From NCBI RefSeq assembly GCF_028736925.1, contig NZ_JAQZAT010000003.1:186001-250000 (forward strand): a stretch of DNA of 64,000 nucleotides. The letters run 5' to 3'. The DNA is from Flavivirga sp. 57AJ16. GTDB taxonomy: Bacteria; Bacteroidota; Bacteroidia; Flavobacteriales; Flavobacteriaceae. This document shows, in pieces, positions 1-7,570 of this stretch; within the stretch, counting starts at the first letter, position 1, and each line of letters starts with the position of its first letter. The notes beneath the pieces are model-generated. The model was not told the DNA's origin. It saw only the letters and a list, made by a program, of their open reading frames with translations, and made no database searches. Position numbers and translations under genes: made by a program.

Positions 1-62
1 TCTAACGGACTGCAAATGTATAGATTTATTTTTTTAATCAAAACATTTTTTGATAAATTTTA

Positions 63-365
63 CTATAAATGTGACCTTAATTTTTCTTTTCTCTTTTTTA
101 ATTGCCTTTCTAAAGATGATACTGCGACATCTGCGCCTTCTTCAAAACTTTTACATTGTTTCTTCACCACAAAACTATCGCCAGGAACACTTACTCTTGC
201 TTCAAAAATCTTGTTTTCCTTTTCACTTGTATTTTCTACTTTTAAATAGACATCCGATTTTATAACTTTATCATAAAACATATCTAATTTATCCATGCGC
301 TTTTGAATAAAATCTATTAACTTTTGGTCAGCATTAAAATTAACTGATTGGGTGTTTACTTTCAT
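63..365 (-). CDS. hpf: Ribosome hibernation-promoting factor, short form (HPF/RaiA family)
   Basis: A 100-residue protein that fits the single-domain HPF/YfiA fold: a beta-alpha-beta start (VNTQSVNFNADQKLIDFIQKR), a long basic helix after residue 75 and a Lys/Arg-rich tail. The family binds the 30S decoding site and promotes inactive 70S or 100S ribosomes in stationary phase. At 100 residues it lacks the C-terminal dimerisation domain of long HPFs. It lies 34 bp downstream of the Xer recombinase gene and beyond rpsU, all on the same strand, an order common in Flavobacteriia. The family call is secure; whether it acts as HPF or as RaiA cannot be told from sequence. Confidence 0.93.
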   Translation of the reverse strand: MKVNTQSVNFNADQKLIDFIQKRMDKLDMFYDKVIKSDVYLKVENTSEKENKIFEARVSVPGDSFVVKKQCKSFEEGADVAVSSLERQLKKRKEKLRSHL

Positions 366-399
366 CCTTCTATTTTTTGGTTAATAATCTTTTACTATA

Positions 400-1290
400 C
401 TATTTTTTACTCCTAGGATGTGCTTGTATGTGCACTTTTTTTAATTCAGCTATACTATTGTGTGTATAAACTTGAGTGGCAGCTAAACTCGAATGCCCTA
501 AAAGCTCCTTAACGGCATTTAAATCTGCTCCTTGGTTTAACAAATGTGTTGCAAAAGAATGACGCAAAATATGCGGACTCTTTTTCACCTTTGTAGAGGC
601 CTCACTAAAATACTCATTTATTATTCTGTAAACAAGCGTTTCATAAATTTTAAATCCTTTTTTTGTTAAAAACAAACTATTGACATCTGTGATACCTTCT
701 AATTTATTTCTTGAAATTAAATACTTATTTATTGTTCTTACTACAGAATCCAATAACGGAACGACACGCTCTTTATTTCTCTTTCCTAATACCTTTAACA
801 TTTTATTATCAATATCTACACTCGCCAAAGATAGCTCCACTAACTCTATTCTTCTAATGCCTGTCGAATAGAAAATCTCTATAATTAACTTATTACGAAT
901 GCTTTCGAAATCATCATCAAAATTTAAGTCATCCAAAACTGTTGTTATTTCTGATTCTGAAAATGGTACCTGAACTTTTTTACTCGTTTTTAAGGCTTTA
1001 TGCTTTGATAAAGGGTTATGATTTATATCCCTGGTTTTTAAAAGAAACTTATAGTATGTATTTAATGCCGATACTTTTCTATTGATGCTTCTATTTGATA
1101 ATCCTTTTTCTACCATATGGACTATCCAACTTCTAATCTGTGAATAATTTACATCCTTTATAATCTTTGTATCATACACTGTTTTAATAAATTCTGAAAA
1201 TGCTTCTAAGTCTTTTTGATATGCGTTGACTGTTAATGCAGAATAGTTCTTTTCAAGTAATAAATAATCTATGAATGGTTTTAGAGGCAT
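400..1290 (-). CDS. xerC: Tyrosine recombinase, XerC/XerD type
   Basis: A 296-residue tyrosine recombinase of normal Xer length. An N-terminal SAM-like DNA-binding domain occupies about residues 1-90 and the catalytic domain about 105-290. The catalytic set is complete: R146 in STGIRR, K170, H240 and R243 in HILRHSFATH, H266 in LLGHSSL and nucleophile Y275 in TQVYTH. The family resolves chromosome dimers at dif during division. It sits between rpsU and hpf on the same strand, as in other Flavobacteriia, so this is the chromosomal housekeeping enzyme and not a phage integrase. Assignment to XerC rather than XerD is by convention. Confidence 0.9.
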   Translation of the reverse strand: MPLKPFIDYLLLEKNYSALTVNAYQKDLEAFSEFIKTVYDTKIIKDVNYSQIRSWIVHMVEKGLSNRSINRKVSALNTYYKFLLKTRDINHNPLSKHKALKTSKKVQVPFSESEITTVLDDLNFDDDFESIRNKLIIEIFYSTGIRRIELVELSLASVDIDNKMLKVLGKRNKERVVPLLDSVVRTINKYLISRNKLEGITDVNSLFLTKKGFKIYETLVYRIINEYFSEASTKVKKSPHILRHSFATHLLNQGADLNAVKELLGHSSLAATQVYTHNSIAELKKVHIQAHPRSKK

Positions 1291-1354
1291 TTTAATGTTA
1301 CTTGTGTCAAGTTAAAAGTACGAAGTTTTTATTGAATTTATTTAAGTTGAGCAC

Positions 1355-1380
1355 AAAAAAAACCCCACTAAAAGTGGGAT
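1355..1380 (-). terminator. Rho-independent terminator of rpsU
   Basis: Read on the minus strand, the stem ATCCCACT / AGTGGGGT with a short A/T loop is followed by a run of eight T. It lies 33 bp after the rpsU stop codon and separates rpsU from the recombinase gene. Confidence 0.85.
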
Positions 1381-1412
1381 TTTAATATGGTATGTACAGA
1401 TTAAATTTATCT

Positions 1413-1607
1413 TTAAACATCTTCTGCATCTCTTAATCCTTGTATGTACTGAGCTTTTTGAATCTGCGCCCTACGTAATACAGAAGGCTTGTTAAACTGT
1501 TTACGTGTTTGTAATTGTCTTTTAGTTCCAGTTTTATCAAACTTTCTCTTAAAGCGTTTTAACGCTCTATCTATATTTTCTCCTTCTTTAATCGGTATTA
1601 TTAACAT
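1413..1607 (-). CDS. rpsU: 30S ribosomal protein bS21
   Basis: A 64-residue, very basic protein with the bS21 signature (EGENIDRALKRFKRKFDKTG). bS21 is a late-assembling 30S protein close to the 3' end of 16S rRNA. In Flavobacterium it is known to help sequester the anti-Shine-Dalgarno sequence, which is why most genes in this phylum lack a Shine-Dalgarno site. This gene is the exception in the window: AGGAGG lies ten bases before its ATG, which suggests autoregulation through bS21-deficient ribosomes. A -7 box and a terminator frame it as a single-gene transcript. Confidence 0.97.
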   Translation of the reverse strand: MLIIPIKEGENIDRALKRFKRKFDKTGTKRQLQTRKQFNKPSVLRRAQIQKAQYIQGLRDAEDV

Positions 1608-1617
1608 AGTGTCTTAA

Positions 1618-1623
1618 CCTCCT
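1618..1623 (-). promoter_or_regulatory. Full Shine-Dalgarno sequence before rpsU
   Basis: The minus strand reads GAGAGGAGG, then ten bases, then ATG. AGGAGG is a six-base match to the anti-Shine-Dalgarno core CCUCCU. I saw no comparable site at the other gene starts I inspected. It fits the rpsU feedback known from Flavobacterium. Confidence 0.85.
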
Positions 1624-1645
1624 CTCTTTTAAAATTTTCAGGATG

Positions 1646-1653
1646 CAAATATA
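1646..1653 (-). promoter_or_regulatory. Bacteroidota -7 box for rpsU
   Basis: The minus strand reads TATATTTG, matching the TAnnTTTG -7 element, 38 bp before the rpsU start codon. No clear -33 TTG element is visible. Confidence 0.55.
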
Positions 1654-1664
1654 TAATACAATTG

Positions 1665-1692
1665 TTAATTATCAATTATTAATTATCAATTA
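1665..1692. repeat. Two tandem 14-bp units
   Basis: The unit TTAATTATCAATTA occurs twice, perfectly and adjacently, in the gap between rpsU and the acyl-CoA dehydrogenase gene. Confidence 0.8.
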
Positions 1693-1701
1693 TTTTATGT
1701 T

Positions 1702-1832
1702 GCAGGCTTATACTCTTTTTTGTCTATTACTATTTTGGCGATAATCCTTTTGTCATTTTCGCCAAAATACCAATACGCTAATTCGTAGCAGGCTTATACT
1801 CTTTTTTGTCTATTACTATTTTGGCGATAATC
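1702..1832. repeat. 45-bp perfect direct repeat from the acyl-CoA dehydrogenase 3' end
   Basis: Bases 1702-1746 repeat 1788-1832 exactly, with a spacing of 86 bp. The second copy is the end of the acyl-CoA dehydrogenase gene (coding for KIVIDKKEYKPA). The first copy lies just outside the gene and still reads as the same peptide tail followed by a stop. This looks like a partial tandem duplication of the gene end. Confidence 0.92.
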
Positions 1833-2947
1833 TCACGAAGGATTTCAGAAGTGCCCCCTCCTATTGGCCCTAGTCTGCTATCTCTTAAAAGCCTTGCCAT
1901 TGGATAATCTTCCATATAGCCATAGCCGCCTAAAAATTGAAGGCATTGATAAATAACTTCATCGGCCATTTTTGTTGACCTTAACTTAGACATAGAGGCC
2001 TCTTTAACTATATAATCACCTTTATTTAATCTATAGGCAACTGAATAATTAAATTCTTTACAGATTTCCATATCGGTATATAAGTCTGAAACATTATGTC
2101 TCAACGCTTGAAACGAATCAATTGATTTACCAAACGCTTGACGTTCTGACATATACTGTAAAGCATACTCCAATGCATACTCTGCACGTGCGTGGGCATT
2201 GATTCCCATAATTAAACGCTCTAAAGAAAAATGCTGCACTATGTAAGCAAACCCTTTATTTTCTTCTCCCATTAAATTAGTTACCGGTATCTTAACATTA
2301 TCAAAGGCTATTTCTCCAGTGTCTGATGCCCTCCAACCCAATTTATCCAATTTGGTTGCCGAGACTCCCTTAGTGTCTCTATCTACTACAAATATACTAA
2401 TACCCTTATTGCCTAACTCTGGATTTGTTTTTGCTGCTATTACTAAATAATCGCTATATACACCATTGGTAATAAATGTTTTGGATCCGTTAATAACGTA
2501 ATGATCTCCTTCTTTTACAGCGGTTGTTCGCATACCTGCGACGTCACTACCTCCAAAAGGTTCTGTAACACATAGGCATCCTATTTTATCTCCAGAAATG
2601 CTTGGCGCTAAATAGTTCTGCTTAATAAATTCATCTCCCTCTGCATTTAAATGTGTCATTGCCAAATAAGCATGTGCCCAAATGGCTGCTGCAAAACCGC
2701 CTGAATTTATTTTTTGAAGTTCTTCAAGAAGTATAACTGTATAGAATAAATCTAAATTCATTCCTCCATAAGCTTCAGGGTAGTTTATACCAAAAAAGCC
2801 CATATCTCCAAACTTTTTCCAAATAAACCGGTCTATAGTTCCTGTTTTTTCCCATTTTTCAATATTAGGAACTACTTCCTTCTTTAAAAAATCCTGAAGA
2901 CTTTTTCTAAAAAGATGATGCTCTTCTGTGAAGTACATGCTATTCAT
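1778..2947 (-). CDS. Acyl-CoA dehydrogenase
   Basis: A 389-residue flavoprotein of normal length for the family, which oxidises acyl-CoA to 2-enoyl-CoA with FAD and passes electrons to ETF. The N-terminal helical domain is followed by the signatures CLCVTEPFGGSDVAGM (about 150) and ERQAFGKSI (about 280), then GPIGGGTSEILREII near the C-terminus. The usual catalytic Glu of the YEGTSE motif is Gly here, as in long-chain and isovaleryl types, whose base lies on an earlier helix; E in ARAEYALEYAL is a candidate. The last codons have been partly duplicated downstream (1702-1746). Substrate chain length is unknown. Confidence 0.9.
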   Translation of the reverse strand: MNSMYFTEEHHLFRKSLQDFLKKEVVPNIEKWEKTGTIDRFIWKKFGDMGFFGINYPEAYGGMNLDLFYTVILLEELQKINSGGFAAAIWAHAYLAMTHLNAEGDEFIKQNYLAPSISGDKIGCLCVTEPFGGSDVAGMRTTAVKEGDHYVINGSKTFITNGVYSDYLVIAAKTNPELGNKGISIFVVDRDTKGVSATKLDKLGWRASDTGEIAFDNVKIPVTNLMGEENKGFAYIVQHFSLERLIMGINAHARAEYALEYALQYMSERQAFGKSIDSFQALRHNVSDLYTDMEICKEFNYSVAYRLNKGDYIVKEASMSKLRSTKMADEVIYQCLQFLGGYGYMEDYPMARLLRDSRLGPIGGGTSEILREIIAKIVIDKKEYKPATN

Positions 2948-2978
2948 TTATTAAAATTTATTGTTCTTTATCCATTAG

Positions 2979-3247
2979 ACCTGTCTGCCGACAGGCAGGT
3001 GCCATTCGTAATTAACTTTTTCCCTTATTAACGTGAGTTTCTATGTAAGCATAAAATTATTGAACTGACTATCAATAATTTAACCCTGCTCTCAGGTTGA
3101 GTACTCCGGTAAACTCAGCACAGGCTCTGTCGAAACCTATTTTAATAACTGGTTTTAATGACCTTTCGACTGCGCTCAAGGCAACAAATTGCTTTATTAG
3201 TGAATTTATTGTTAAAAACTCCCTTGCCTGCCTGGTCGGCAGACAGG
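2979..3247. repeat. Intergenic cluster of palindromic repeat units
   Basis: This 370-bp gap (2948-3317) holds no credible gene. It contains the palindrome ACCTGTCTGCCGACAGGCAG at 2979-3000 and a second, imperfect copy in the opposite orientation at 3227-3247 (CCTGCCTGGTCGGCAGACAGG less one base). Between them lie TTCGAC-containing segments (about 3095-3140 and 3160-3183) of the kind scattered through flavobacterial intergenic DNA. Together they could form a long stem-loop. Confidence 0.7.
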
Positions 3248-3317
3248 TTTTAAATCGAACTCTCGTTTATTAAGTTTATTTTCAAGTTAATACTTATTTC
3301 ACAAATGCAGCTATTTT

Positions 3318-4226
3318 TTAATCGAGGCACAAATATAATTTAATTATATCGATTTTATTTACTGGAAAGTCTTTAACTTTTTTTAATTCATCTAGAGATT
3401 TATATCCTTCTTTTAATTTACGTTGTTCAATTATATGATGTGCCAAATCATAATCTATATGTTGAACGGTAACCAAGTTATCTATGGTTGCTGTATGTAT
3501 GTTTATCTTCTGAACTTTTCTTGGGGTCTTTACCGTAAAATCGTTTGCTATTCTTTCTATGACTTGTGGGGTTAATCCGTATACATCTTGAAGCTGCACA
3601 TCATCAATAAAGCCTCCAATAAATTTATTTCTAAACCTTATAATACGTTCTGACAAAACCACTCCTATACCATTTATTGCTTGCAGTTGTTGCGCTGTTG
3701 CTTTGTTTAGGTCTTTCTTTTTAGCAAATGCTGTTGGTTTATTGCTAAAATTGCCACCTCGCCATCTGGCCTGTTCACCAAAATCATTCACTGGATAACT
3801 TTTAGATACTCTATTCTGTTTAGTCACCCATTCCGGAAATTTAAAATATGGGGATATCTGACCTAAAAGTGAGTCTGACACTTTAGTGACTTCCTGAAAT
3901 TGTTTTGTTGAATTAATCCAATTATTCTGTTTTCTAAAAGCTAATAGCCTGTCAATTTCCTTATTAGACATTCCCAATGAAGCCCCTTTATAATCTGTTA
4001 TATAATTTGGATTGAAAGGATATATTCTTGGTTTCCTTTTTTCAAGCTGCACTAATTTAAGGGAATCAATTTCTTTGTTAAACTTAGCAAGTGCTACTTT
4101 GTTAACTATAATATCTTCGGAAGAAAAATCCACAAAAAAGCAAACGCACTGTAGCCCTACTACAAGTATTATTAATAAAAAAATCCCATTTCGCTGTTCT
4201 TTTGAAAACTTAAAATGGGATGTCAT
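3318..4226 (-). CDS. Membrane-anchored helix-hairpin-helix protein (ComEA-like domains)
   Basis: A 302-residue protein with one N-terminal membrane segment (about 13-32, GIFLLIILVVGLQCVCFF) followed by a soluble part. Helix-hairpin-helix units are visible around residues 75-130 (SNKEIDRLLAFRKQNNW), 170-230 (DLNKATAQQLQAINGIGVVL) and 240-300 (INIHTATIDNLVTVQHIDY). The domain resembles ComEA, which binds incoming DNA in competent bacteria. In Bacteroidota this longer three-unit version is widespread and its function is not established. It is 20 bp downstream of the symporter gene and may be cotranscribed. Confidence 0.8.
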   Translation of the reverse strand: MTSHFKFSKEQRNGIFLLIILVVGLQCVCFFVDFSSEDIIVNKVALAKFNKEIDSLKLVQLEKRKPRIYPFNPNYITDYKGASLGMSNKEIDRLLAFRKQNNWINSTKQFQEVTKVSDSLLGQISPYFKFPEWVTKQNRVSKSYPVNDFGEQARWRGGNFSNKPTAFAKKKDLNKATAQQLQAINGIGVVLSERIIRFRNKFIGGFIDDVQLQDVYGLTPQVIERIANDFTVKTPRKVQKINIHTATIDNLVTVQHIDYDLAHHIIEQRKLKEGYKSLDELKKVKDFPVNKIDIIKLYLCLD

Positions 4227-4246
4227 ATAAGTATTTTTATTTACTA

Positions 4247-5941
4247 CTATTCTTCTAATGCATCACTTTTTAACTTAATAGCATCGAGATAGCGCTTTAA
4301 TTGTTTTTTAACCACTGGGAAAAGGAAATAAAGCCCTATCATATTTGGAAAAACCATAGCAAAAATCATAGCATCAGAGAATGCCCATATAGATCCCATA
4401 CTTGCAGCGGCTCCAATTATTACAAATGTTAAAAACAAAAATTTATATGTTAAATCTGCCGCCTTCCCACGGCCAAATAAAAATTTCCAGGATTGTAAAC
4501 CGTAGTAAGACCAAGAAATCATTGTCGAAACAGCAAACAGCACCACTGCAATGGTTAAGAATACATTAGAATAAGGAATATATTCGGCAAATGCCTTGGC
4601 TGTAATACCTGCACCTTCGTAAGATTCGCCGTCTATTATTGCAACACCCTGACCTGTAATATCCCCATATTCAAAAAAGCCTCCAAAGTTAAAAATGATT
4701 ATTACCAATGCGGTCATAGTACATATAACAACCGTATCAATAAACGGTTCTAGAAGTGCTACCAAACCTTCACTTGCAGAATATTTAGTTCGAACCGCAG
4801 AATGCGCAATGGATGCAGATCCAGCCCCTGCTTCATTAGAAAAAGCGGCTCTTTTAAAACCTACCAAAAGAACTCCAATAAATCCTCCTACTCCAATAGC
4901 TGTAGGTGTGAAAGCTTCTTTAAATATTAATGCAATAGCATCATCAAGAAAAGAAAAATTACTGAATATGATATAAAGACAGCACAATATATAAAGCAAA
5001 GCCATAAAGGGCACTACTTTCTCTGTAACGGAAGCAATTCGTTTAATACCTCCTATAATAATAATTCCTACCAAAATAGCTAATATTACTCCAATCCAAA
5101 AACCAGCACCAGTACTTTGTAATCCCAAAAGATCTTTTAAAACAATGGTTGCTTGGTTTGACTGCGCTGCATTACCGCCCCCAAACGAACCGCCAATACA
5201 AAAAATCGCAAAAAATACGGCTGCAATTTTGCCCAATATTTTAAATCCTTTTTCACTAAGCCCTTTTTTGAGATAATACATGGGACCACCATACACAGTA
5301 CCATCTTCCCCCACATCTCTATATTGAACTCCTAAAGTACACTCTACAAATTTTGTAGACATCCCTAACAAACCACAAATAATCATCCAAAAAGTGGCCC
5401 CTGGCCCTCCAAGAGCAATAGCCAACGCGACCCCTGCAATGTTTCCATTACCCACCGTACCGGAAACTGCTGTTGCTAATGCCTGAAAATGGCTCACCTC
5501 TCCATCGGAACTTTCATCTCTAATGGTATCTACAATATCTCCATCTATGGCCAATTCGTTTTCTACACTTACTAGGTGATCCTCTATATCATCAACCTGT
5601 GCCAAATCAACACCTTGTGCAACACCTCCTTCTCCATAGAGCTCCTTAGCACCATGTTTTTCAATATCTTCATATTTTCCTCTAACTGTACTAATTGCTT
5701 TCCAAAAATATCTTACGTTAGGGAAACCAAAGTAAATAGTAAAAAATGCTGCACTGGCTACCAACAATATTAAAACAAAAGGTGTACCCAGTATTTCAAA
5801 AAATATAACGTTACTAAAAAAGTCTGAAATTGGCTTGAAACCTTCATCGATTCGTTGATCCAGTCCTTTTTCGGCAGTCTCTTGAGCACTAGTTAAAAAT
5901 GGTAATATTAAAGTAAATAATGAAAGAAGATATTTCTTCAT
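4247..5941 (-). CDS. Alanine/glycine:cation symporter family protein
   Basis: A 564-residue inner-membrane transporter of the AGCS family, which imports alanine or glycine with Na+ or H+. Family blocks visible are HFQALATAVSGTVGNGNIAG, GGPGATFWMIICGLLGMS, AAFSNEAGAGSASIAHSA and SWSYYGLQSWKFLFG. The N-terminus looks like a cleavable signal peptide (MKKYLLSLFTLILPFLTSAQ). An acidic stretch of about 50 residues (about 95-145, rich in E and D) sits between the first membrane segment and the conserved core and is absent from classical family members; it may be a lineage-specific loop. The substrate is not determinable. Confidence 0.9.
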   Translation of the reverse strand: MKKYLLSLFTLILPFLTSAQETAEKGLDQRIDEGFKPISDFFSNVIFFEILGTPFVLILLVASAAFFTIYFGFPNVRYFWKAISTVRGKYEDIEKHGAKELYGEGGVAQGVDLAQVDDIEDHLVSVENELAIDGDIVDTIRDESSDGEVSHFQALATAVSGTVGNGNIAGVALAIALGGPGATFWMIICGLLGMSTKFVECTLGVQYRDVGEDGTVYGGPMYYLKKGLSEKGFKILGKIAAVFFAIFCIGGSFGGGNAAQSNQATIVLKDLLGLQSTGAGFWIGVILAILVGIIIIGGIKRIASVTEKVVPFMALLYILCCLYIIFSNFSFLDDAIALIFKEAFTPTAIGVGGFIGVLLVGFKRAAFSNEAGAGSASIAHSAVRTKYSASEGLVALLEPFIDTVVICTMTALVIIIFNFGGFFEYGDITGQGVAIIDGESYEGAGITAKAFAEYIPYSNVFLTIAVVLFAVSTMISWSYYGLQSWKFLFGRGKAADLTYKFLFLTFVIIGAAASMGSIWAFSDAMIFAMVFPNMIGLYFLFPVVKKQLKRYLDAIKLKSDALEE

Positions 5942-6049
5942 AAGAAAGTCGTATTAGTTTAATTTTATTGAAAAATTCGCATTAAAAATCGGCAAGATGC
6001 TAAAAAAAAATGGTTTTTTAAAAGAATGATTGTTAAAATCAAGTATTCG

Positions 6050-7069
6050 TTAATTTATATTGTATTCAGAATTGAGTGCATCTATCTGTTCTGGCCTACC
6101 TAGAACAATGATCTTAGAATTTGGTGCTAATTCCATTTCTGCTTCTGGGTTCACCAAATATTCGCCATTTTCATTTTTATAACCTATAACCGTACAGCCT
6201 GTTTTTTTACGAAGGTCCAGATCTTTTATTGTCCTGGCTTCTCTAGTGTTGTGAAGCTTTTCTACAGCAACCTCTTCTATATTAATATTCGATTTACCTA
6301 CAATTGATAAATTATCAATAAATTCCATCAAACCCGGAATGACCACCAAAGATGCCATATGGTCACCACCTATTTTATCGGGTAAAATAACATTATTTGC
6401 TCCTGCTAGTTTTAATTTTTCATAGGATGTTTCTAACGAAGCTCGGCTTATAATATTTATAGATTTATTTAATTGCCTGGTTGAGAGCACAACAAATAAG
6501 TTATCGGCATCATTGGGCAGGGCAGATATTAAACACGAAGCTTTACCTATCCCTGCTTGAACAAGTGTTTCATCTTCATTGGCATTGCCTATAACATAAG
6601 AAACATCGTCCATTTGTAAACGCTCTTCCATTTCCTTATCTTTTTCTATAACTACAAATTCCTTTTTATATGCCAAAAGTTTTCTAGCTGCCTGCTTCCC
6701 ATTTCTGCCATAACCACAGATAACGATATGGTTCTTAAAACTATCTATCTTTTTTTGCATCTTTTTATGTATTAATTCTTCAACATCATTTTTGCTTAAA
6801 ATATACTCCGTAATTATTGAGAGTGCATACCCCACAATAACCACACTTGCCAATATTAAAAATATAGTGAAAATTTTCGATTGGTCATCTAGTGGAACCA
6901 CTTCACCAAAACCAACAGTTGTCATCGTAATAACGGTCATGTAAAACGCATTAATCCATGAATAACCAGATATCATTTTATACCCCGTCACGCCCATTAA
7001 CATGAGAACAACAAGCAAAAATACAGCCGTATATATTTTAGTTCTAAAAAACCTTATAAGTGGATTCAT
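6050..7069 (-). CDS. Potassium channel with RCK (TrkA-N/TrkA-C) domains
   Basis: A 339-residue channel subunit of MthK/Kch architecture. Two membrane helices (about 12-32 and 65-88) flank a pore loop with the selectivity filter TMTTVGFGE. A cytoplasmic RCK domain follows with the nucleotide-binding GxGxxG (IVICGYGRNGKQAA, about 115), then a C-terminal RCK/TrkA-C domain (about 255-339). It should form a gated K+ channel. Its start overlaps the stop of the PspC-like gene by four bases, so the two are probably translated together. Confidence 0.9.
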   Translation of the reverse strand: MNPLIRFFRTKIYTAVFLLVVLMLMGVTGYKMISGYSWINAFYMTVITMTTVGFGEVVPLDDQSKIFTIFLILASVVIVGYALSIITEYILSKNDVEELIHKKMQKKIDSFKNHIVICGYGRNGKQAARKLLAYKKEFVVIEKDKEMEERLQMDDVSYVIGNANEDETLVQAGIGKASCLISALPNDADNLFVVLSTRQLNKSINIISRASLETSYEKLKLAGANNVILPDKIGGDHMASLVVIPGLMEFIDNLSIVGKSNINIEEVAVEKLHNTREARTIKDLDLRKKTGCTVIGYKNENGEYLVNPEAEMELAPNSKIIVLGRPEQIDALNSEYNIN

Positions 7070-7293
7070 AAATCGAATACAGATGAACGTTTGGTATAAA
7101 CCAAATCTTTAATTCTTATCCAAAAAGCCAGAAACAAATATAGCGCAAAGCCAAAACCAAGGGTTACAAATGTTAGGTACATGAAGGATGTTCTTACCAC
7201 CTTAGCTCTAATCCCTAATCTGTCTGCTATACGCTGACAAACATAATAGCCATGTTTTTGAAAAAACAATAATGGTTTGTAAATAGTGTTCAT
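7066..7293 (-). CDS. Small PspC-like membrane protein
   Basis: A 75-residue protein with a PspC-type N-terminal part (YYVCQRIADRLGIRAKVVRTSF) and one long membrane segment (about 36-57). PspC domains act in envelope-stress responses elsewhere. Its four-base overlap with the channel gene suggests a functional pair, perhaps an accessory subunit, which is inference. A TAATTTTG -7 box lies 26 bp upstream. Confidence 0.72.
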   Translation of the reverse strand: MNTIYKPLLFFQKHGYYVCQRIADRLGIRAKVVRTSFMYLTFVTLGFGFALYLFLAFWIRIKDLVYTKRSSVFDL

Positions 7294-7318
7294 ACCGCAA
7301 TTTAAATATAAAATTTTA

Positions 7319-7326
7319 CAAAATTA
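7319..7326 (-). promoter_or_regulatory. Bacteroidota -7 box for the PspC/channel pair
   Basis: The minus strand reads TAATTTTG, fitting TAnnTTTG, 26 bp before the start codon and just inside the neighbouring 161-bp element. No -33 match is clear. Confidence 0.45.
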
Positions 7327-7364
7327 TATATTTTAGAGGCCCTCTTTCTTGAGAAGAACTAATT

Positions 7365-7525
7365 GAAGTGATTTAAACTTTTTTGATTGAAGCGAAAAAT
7401 AGTCAATTTTTATTCGTTTTGAAGTCTTTTTTGCACTTCATAGTAGCGTTATGAAGTAATAAAAAGACGAAAAAAGGATGAAAAGGAGCATTTTGCAGCC
7501 AATTGAAAAAAGTTTAAATCACTTC
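7365..7525. mobile_element. 161-bp MITE-like element, class 1, copy A
   Basis: The ends are perfect inverted repeats (GAAGTGATTTAAACTTTT and its complement). The interior holds a second palindrome (GTCTTTTT / AAAAAGAC enclosing CACTTCATA / TATGAAGT). It is flanked by a possible 3-bp target duplication, ATT. It matches 49722-49882 in reverse orientation with about seven differences in 161 bases. It has no coding capacity. The gap 7294-7570 contains nothing else that I can name. Confidence 0.9.
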
Positions 7526-7570
7526 ATTAGTTAAAACTTCGAAGAAAACTTCAAGGATGCAAATTATTAA

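Noticed and set aside
1-62. tRNA gene at the left edge (tRNA genes often follow hpf in this group)
   Set aside because: No cloverleaf can be drawn in the 62 bases available.
680-871. Open frame on the plus strand opposite the recombinase gene
   Set aside because: It lies wholly inside the Xer gene on the opposite strand and has no domain; it is a shadow of the real gene.
1702-1832. CRISPR-like repeat array
   Set aside because: Only two copies of a 45-bp repeat, one of them inside a gene; there is no spacer series and no cas gene in the window.
5576-5773. Cys-rich plus-strand frame opposite the symporter
   Set aside because: Antisense to a conserved transporter with no start context or homologous pattern; not credible.
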